DNA of 36,367 nt from Phaeoceros laevis (lineage: Eukaryota; Anthocerotophyta; Anthocerotopsida; Notothyladales), in assembly GCA_049999765.1 (NCBI GenBank), contig JBNGIQ010006054.1:1-36367 (forward strand). Direction: 5' to 3'. Both the position numbers and the translations under genes were made by a program. The notes beneath the pieces were generated by a model. The model searched no databases, had not been told where the DNA came from, and saw only the letters and a program-made list of their open reading frames with translations. Of the stretch, positions 30,507-36,367 are shown piece by piece (the stretch's first letter is position 1; each line of letters starts with the position of its first letter).

Positions 30507-30527
30507 GATTCGGCAAGTTGCCGAATC
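30507..30527. repeat. 21-bp near-perfect palindrome
   Basis: GATTCGGCAA and TTGCCGAATC are exact inverted arms around a single G. It is noncoding, between the duplicated block and the ZNG1 3' end. Confidence 0.8.
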
Positions 30528-30863
30528 GGCAAGCAAACATAATGTGGATTATCTACGTACAAAATTTCACACAGAGCACCTACTACGTATAAACTCCTTT
30601 CCCCTTAAATTTGGGGCCTTTTATTTGCTGCGAGTGTGGTTTTCATACCAAGCACACACTAAAAATAAACCTACCTACCCCTACTCAAATCCTTGCAAAT
30701 AGGATTTTTCTTCTTGGCAGCCCATTTTTTCATGTTGTTCTTGTCCGCCGTAATCAAATGCACTTCTTGGCCAACAACATTTTCTCGGGTGAAAGCTACA
30801 AATGACATGTCCTCCCTGGGCAGTACTGTCCAGCTGCCCAATGTGAAACTCCAGGCATTTGGA

Positions 30864-32821
30864 CTACACAACCAAGCAACTGCGAAAAGCAGTAGAGAAC
30901 TGCTGTCTATCCAAATTTCGGCCTGCATACAATTCAGAGGTTAGTTGTCTAACCCAGCGACATAATGCCAAAAGAGGTCAACATGAACTTGCCTATAAAG
31001 ACGATTCGATTCAGACGTTTATCGTCGACTTTCCACGGGGCACCAGGGACGATCTCATAAAGCTCTCGAACAACCTGAGTTTCCAAACAATTCTTCTTAG
31101 TGTGGTTATCCTACTTACCCTCCTCCCTAGCTAGCAACGGTGCTCTTCTACAACGAAGCATATAAACCCTTCTACACAGGCAATCTGGCAGTCAAGTGCA
31201 AAAACTAAGTCTCACCAAATCTGCCAAAGGACTGCACTGAACAAACACCTCACCTGTAGCATGTGCATGTCATGAGATCCATGCACACTGAGCACACCTT
31301 TCATTCGAAAAATCTCCAATCCGTTCTTCTGCTCCCACAACAGCTCGCTCAGCCATTTTTCCACCTGCAGTCGAATGATTTGAATCAAATGGAGGATACA
31401 GCAGATAAGACCACCCAGCTTAGTGTGGCAATTCCCTACCTCGTTGAGATCAACGTGACCTCCTTCAGCGATGCTTATAGTCCGTACACTGTGATCATGG
31501 TCATGTCCTTGCCCACTTTCTTCAGATGCCCCTTGCGCAAGCAATGCCCCCAAGTTGACAGAATGCTGAGAGCACCAGAGATACAACGGTTATACACCCC
31601 TCCTGGTGGCCTAGACAGCTGCCACACAGAGCCACTGCTACCTTAATGTCATAAGCTCTGCAATTGAAGATTTCTTCAAGATCCACTTGGCACCGGACTG
31701 TCGGAATTATTTTAGCTAACGCATTTATACTCTGTATTTCTTTTTGCACATCAGCCAGAACTACTCCCATGTCGGTTTGTGTCCCACTGGCTAAATCTGC
31801 CTTGTTGAGTATGATAACATCCTGTGACAACACCAGCCCAGACCACAATTTGGTCAGAACGATCTTATGCCAGGCAAAACTCCGGAACATCTCAACCTCA
31901 TTCTGCTATCAGACTGACCGCATATGCAATTTGATGAAATGCTTCTGGAACAAAACCAGGCTCCCTTCTCTCGTGAAGCTGTCTTTGTAGATTTCTCGCA
32001 TCTACAACCTGCCAGAAACCATTGGTGCACTGTGGTCACATTTCTTGAACATGTAAGGAGTAGGAGCTACCGAACATTAATACGAACGTGCACATACCGT
32101 CACAATTGAATCCAGCCGAATGGGCGACTCCAGCTGGTCATCAACCCACAGGATAGAGGCCACTGGTCCAGGGTTTGCCAGGCCTGTGGTCTCCAACAAT
32201 ATGTGGTCAAACCTGCCAGAATTGAAGGTATGACACAAGTTTCTTCACTGGGATCGTCCCAATGCAAAAAACCTTGCAGTTGTCCACAAAAGCTCCATGC
32301 CATCCCAAATTTCACAACAAATGAATGAAAGATGTGAAAGTACTTGTCCCTCCTTAACATCAGTTGCTCGAGGGCCTGCACAAAACTGTGTTTCACGCTG
32401 CAGCACACACACCCATTGGCTAGTTCAACCCACTCCTCCACAAGGGCTCCATCGTTCCCATCATTCACCATTGCCTTCTCGATTCCTAGCTCCTCCCCAA
32501 ACTCGTTAAGGATCACAGCTATTCTCTTACCATGCTTCTGCTGAAGTATGTAATTGACCAGCTGACACATACCATGGGCGAAGGGAGTGTGATGAGTTGT
32601 ACCTCATAAAAGCAAAACCGCACTCTGGGAAAATATGGAAAAAGATGACATACCGTGGTTTTTCCTGCACCCAAGTATCCAGTGATGATAGTGACACCAA
32701 CAGTTTCCACTGCGTCCTCTGACTCGCCAATTTCAACGGACTCAATCGGCTGAGCCACACTGGCTTCGCAACTGTACTCGCCTTTTTGCACCACCATGCT
32801 CTCAGAGCTAGTTGTCTCCAT
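30864..32821 (-). CDS. ZNG1: COG0523/CobW GTPase, ZNG1 (CBWD) type
   Basis: Nine exons, minus strand: 32654-32821, 32344-32561, 32098-32212, 31919-32008, 31642-31821, 31440-31565, 31254-31364, 30993-31074 and 30864-30922. They sum to 1149 nt (382 residues). G1 is GYLGAGKTT (about 48-56), then [15 protein letters not shown]. The metal-binding CxCC motif sits in [14 protein letters not shown]3-like [11 protein letters not shown] follows, and G4 is ILNKADL. A His-rich stretch GHDHDH and the CobW C-terminal domain ([57 protein letters not shown]) complete it. Animal and yeast ZNG1 pass zinc to methionine aminopeptidase 1. I do not see the CPELVP docking motif in the N tail, so that partner is not shown. 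No transit peptide is evident. The last intron starts GC (30992) rather than GT. Confidence 0.94.
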
Positions 32822-33441
32822 CGTTTGCTTGTTCAAAGACCTGATATATGAGGTGCCGTGTAGTCATCCATTCCAGGTTACCCGATAAGCGTCCATTGGC
32901 GAAGCCACGAAGTACAGTCTAACCGAAGTTCATAAGCTCCGGCGATTTTCTCCATTCCCCAAAACTTGCTAAGATTTTCTGGTTCGGTTGCAGCAGGCAT
33001 CGCGTAGCTTTAAGATTTGTCGTGAATAGCTAGAGCGGGATCATTCTTGCAGGTCTGACTGCAGCTGCACAAAACTTTAATGAACCCTGCCCTCACGTTC
33101 TGATTGTTTGTCTGTTCCTTCTCTACCCCTTTGACACCCATCAGGTAATGGGCGTAGCGTCAAATCAAGGAGCCTCAATGAGCTTACCGTGCGACCATGA
33201 TAATTACGGACTTCGGAGAGCGCATAAGAGCTGCCAGTGTGGCACGAGTTCCGCTGCTGCATCCTTTTGGCCCCTTCTGATGGTGTGCTCGGTTTAGTTG
33301 TGAACTAGTGGGCCAGTATTGTGGACACCTTGAACTCTCGAGGCTGAGAGCGGTCTTAGGTCTTTGCCTTCGAGCTGGCGTGCATCCGTGGTTCGGTCAA
33401 AGACTTGATGTCAGAAGGGTTTGATAGCACCCGGTTTGCAA
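32822..33441. promoter_or_regulatory. divergent promoter region between ZNG1 and ERCC1
   Basis: 620 bp between divergent start codons, with no exon seen. It likely carries both promoters and 5' leaders. Confidence 0.5.
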
Positions 33442-35713
33442 ATGGCTTCTGAACAAGACCCAGGGAAGCGTTTCGTTGTTCATATTCCCTCCTTTGCAGA
33501 AGTCTTAGAGCAGGAAAGGCCGAGGCCACCTCCTAACCTCTTCCTGCCTTCCTCCTCCTGTCAACAACATGGGGTAGCACCAAGTGTTCAAGCAAGGACA
33601 GAGTTTTCAGCTGCCGTGAATAGTGCACTGCCTTCCTCAAGTTCCCAGCTACGACCACAAGTTCAAGGAGATGTTACGAGGGAACAACCAACTTCTTTCC
33701 ACGAGGCATTCTCTTTTTTGAAAAACACGAAATCCTATGCTGCCCCCCCTGTCCATGAGCAAGTTCCTGCAAACCCACCAATTCAGAGAGGCGATATCGG
33801 TCCAGGAAATCTCTCCAAACCTGAGTGAGCACCCTAAACTATGTTGCTATGGGTGACCGTTTTACTGACTGGTATAACTGAATGCTTGCTTCCAGGAACA
33901 CCTTGATGGCCTTGGGACCTTCATGAAGAAGCTTTTTCCACTAATCATCGTATTCATGGGTTGCAGATTAGCGTCAGCACATTTACCTTCGCAGCTTCGT
34001 AATGCTATAGTAGTTAGCAAGCGGCAGGTCTGTTCCTGGCACTTAGTTTTGCATGGTGGAATTTGGACATCCTTGGCACCTGTTCTGAACTTTTTCTGAT
34101 GCTTGATTTTACAGCAAGGCAATCCAATTCTCAAGCACATAAGGAACGTGCGATGGGTGTTTGGGGACATTGTTCCAGACTACCTGTTGGGTCAAAATTC
34201 ATGTGCACTCTATATCAGGTCAGGCACCAGATTCGCCAGCAGCATTTGCAGAGTTTTTCAGCTTCCTGTGTGGATATTGTAAGACCTACCTTGTTAACTA
34301 TAGAGTTCAGCCATGTAGTACTAAGTATAAGCTACCGTTGAGCAGTTTGCGGTACCACTTGCTGCATCCGGATTATCTGTTTTTCCGCATTAGAGAGTTA
34401 CAGAAGAGCTATCGATTGCGGGCAGTGGTATGTCATGTTGATCTGGTAAGTCTATGTTAAGCTGTCGTTAAGCTATTTTATCTTCTTGATGCTGTAAAAG
34501 GTACAATTCTTGTACAACACCTGCTGTTGATGCAGGAGGATGTGATAAAGCCATTGCATGAGATCACCAAGACAGCGCTGCTTAATGACTGCAGCCTAAT
34601 CTGTGCCTGGAGGTGTGTTTGTAGTTTCTCAACTACTCTGACCCAACACTAGTTTTGAAGTTGCTTTCAGTGGTTTTTTCGTTAAAAGCGTGAGATCCTG
34701 CTTAGAGTGGAAGGAATCACAGGCTTATTTGCAGCTAAGCGATTTTGACCCCTTAACCTCTAGGAGACATCAGCTTGGAGCCAGATTCAAGACTACCTGT
34801 TGCATTGACTGAGAATCTTTGGGAAAATTACAGTGTGGAAGAATGTGCACGGTACCTGGAAACTCTCAAGACATATGAGAACAAGCCAGCTGATTCGATT
34901 CAGGAGCGCACTGATAATGACTACCTATCACGGGTGGGGCCTCCTTTCATTAACTCTCTCCATGACCTGAGAGTTTCCATCTCAACTCATGGTTCATGTG
35001 CACTTGACAGCTCACTAGTGCACTGACAACGGTGCGGCATGTCAACAAGACGGACGTGGTTACGTTGGGCTCCACGTTTGGGGTAAGCACCGCAGTTCTA
35101 TTTGGTGAACATGTGACATACAGTGCTTTTTTACCAACCAGGCGTAGCAGCTGGGAAGGCTCTGATGGATCAACCGTCCATCTCCTGCAGACCTTGGCTG
35201 CAATAATTGGTGGTTCAATGGAGGATTTTGCACGATGCCCAGGAATAGGAGAGAGAAAGGTGATGAGACCATGTCTGCATCCAGGTAGACTTGTAGATTG
35301 GAAGTGTTAACATTTGATTTTACTTGTTATCCGACCAGGTGAAGCGACTGCATGACACCTTCAACGAGCCTTTCAGACGAGTTACGAAGCAGCAGAGGTT
35401 GAGCGATGTTGGTATGTCCCCTGGCAGTGAGCAGAAGAAAGCCAACAAAACACCAGTGGGTGACTCTGTGGGGGCAACCAAGTCAAAACTCTTCTCGGAA
35501 CCTGGAGTTTGTGTGCGGGATGCGTTGAATGCAGCTCGGAGTAAGCTCGACCACAAACCCAGAGCCAATGTAGAGCACGAGGGGAATGACAATGAAGAAG
35601 TTATCATTTGTACACAACTCCCTTCCACTCCTGAAGTCGTGGCTGAGGGTGATAAAGGCCATGTTCTTGAGTCAGGAAAGCATGATGAGGACGTGCCCGT
35701 TTCGTTGGAGTAG
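33442..35713 (+). CDS. ERCC1: DNA excision repair protein ERCC1 (RAD10)
   Basis: Nine exons: 33442-33824, 33967-34027, 34115-34218, 34346-34445, 34536-34612, 34834-34933, 35011-35082, 35191-35259 and 35339-35713, giving 1341 nt and 446 residues. Residues 1-128 are Pro/Ser-rich and disordered. From about 135 comes the central XPA/XPF-like domain: [60 protein letters not shown] and [20 protein letters not shown]. From about 266 comes the tandem helix-hairpin-helix: [32 protein letters not shown] and [21 protein letters not shown] tail of about 100 residues after EPFRR is Ser/Asp/Glu-rich. ERCC1 is the non-catalytic partner of XPF/RAD1 endonuclease in nucleotide excision and interstrand crosslink repair; nuclear. 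The long C-terminal tail resembles plant ERCC1 rather than human. Confidence 0.95.
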
Positions 35714-36367
35714 TTTTGAGATCGTGGATACGAAGTGTAACAGTAGCAACATAAATTACTTCCTATTTGTCCAATGACTTGGCAAGTTGTCACCAAACAC
35801 AAAGAAATGCTAAACAATGACAAGACTTCATGAACTTTTGAAGTCAAAAAGTTGTCCCAGCAGGTAATCTCTGACAAAATCCCCCCCTTGTGACTTTTGT
35901 TAGCACTGAAGGATAGTGTTACCGACGTTCCACGGTCCCACCTTATCAGAGTTGTGCCTCCACGACGAGTAAGCCAGCTGCTTTGATGCCTCCACCTCAA
36001 ACTGATGGCCCCTGGTGGTGGCCAACTATGAATGCAGCTAGTTGTCAGTTGTTGCTGAGGCCCATATCCCAAAGATCTTCACATACTGATACTTCTGGGA
36101 TAGATCCATATACAAGTTTTCAAACGGTGTCAGCCCAACAGGATGGCATAAAATGGGGTTTGTGCATAACAGCGTTACCAAGCAGTGACGATCACACGAA
36201 TGAAACTAAAGAAAACCGAAAGATCAAAAAGCAAAACAGGACAGTGTCAATCCTCTTGAAGAACAAAGCAGACAAATCATGGAACCCCCATTCATTCTTG
36301 ATCCTGATGGTAGTTATGAATTCCCAAGCCATGAACTTACCACCGCCCAATGGCACGTCTACAACTA
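35714..36367. other. region downstream of ERCC1; possible 3' exons of a minus-strand gene
   Basis: ERCC1 3' UTR followed by weakly supported sequence. On the minus strand a good donor (GGTG then GTAAGT at 36341/36340) follows a 27-bp block at the window edge. An acceptor CCCAG at 36095 leads into a short open stretch (36045-36094, EVSVCEDLWDMGLSNN-stop in the linked phase). This may be the end of a gene entering from the right, but nothing in it is recognisable. Confidence 0.2.

Larger units (their letters stand above)
29602..30863. other. intergenic region between TauD and ZNG1 genes
   Basis: About 1.26 kb between two minus-strand genes. It holds a purine-rich run near 29766-29790, a duplicated 72/74-bp block (30136 and 30258), and a 21-bp inverted repeat at 30507-30527. 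A 114-codon plus-strand frame (30198-30542) spans the second block but shows no recognisable motif, so I do not call it a gene. Confidence 0.5.

Noticed and set aside
30198-30542. 114-codon plus-strand frame over the duplicated block
   Set aside because: No recognisable domain, and its 5' half is simply the repeat and its flank. The frame shifts between the two copies because of the 2-bp indel, which argues against coding constraint.
35320-36072. 250-codon minus-strand open frame
   Set aside because: Mostly antisense to ERCC1 exon 9, with a Ser/Thr/Cys-rich chance composition and no motif.
1-36367. CRISPR arrays, bacterial operons, rRNA genes
   Set aside because: No spaced direct repeats of CRISPR type, no rRNA signatures, and the gene structure is eukaryotic throughout.

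Overview
This window is nuclear DNA from a plant-type eukaryote. The conserved genes are cut by many short introns (mostly about 70-200 bp) with GT-AG borders, and several products (plant-type GT61 glycosyltransferase, plant-like RPL5, SMU1 and BMS1) read as land-plant proteins. The tight gene spacing, a DUF262 gene and an intronless bacterial-type TauD suggest a compact non-seed-plant genome (bryophyte or lycophyte grade). The species cannot be fixed from the sequence alone. Two runs of exactly 100 N (3470-3569 and 12493-12592) are assembly gaps.

Layout. 81-877 (+): 3' end of an unrecognised coiled-coil/basic protein. 1156-2642 (-): 7-exon class I methyltransferase resembling EEF1AKMT4. 3613-4324 (+): 3-exon small secreted peptide precursor A. 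5342-7111 (+): RPL5/uL18, 9 exons. 7648-8812 (+): protein with a trypsin-like fold that seems to lack its nucleophile. 10654-11228 (+): precursor B, paralogue of A. 12737-16300 (-): SMU1, 16 exons. 17207-18723 (+): GT61 glycosyltransferase. 19374-22186 (-): 16-exon DUF262 protein. 22598-28545 (+): BMS1, 18 exons, with a U12-type AT-AC intron. 28756-29601 (-): intronless TauD-type dioxygenase. 30864-32821 (-): COG0523/ZNG1 GTPase, 9 exons including one GC-AG intron. 33442-35713 (+): ERCC1, 9 exons. Exon phases were summed for these multi-exon models and stay open; where a boundary is a choice, the entry says so.

Most genes are unrelated housekeeping neighbours. RPL5 and BMS1 both serve the large/small ribosomal subunit economy, but they are not adjacent. 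Three gene pairs are divergent over short spacers: DUF262/BMS1 (411 bp), ZNG1/ERCC1 (620 bp) and SMU1/GT61 (906 bp).

The most novel element is the pair of small secreted, Cys-free precursors A and B. They share signal peptide, intron positions and phases, a basic site, a Pro-rich linker and a C-terminal Tyr-containing tail, and I do not recognise them as any named plant peptide family.
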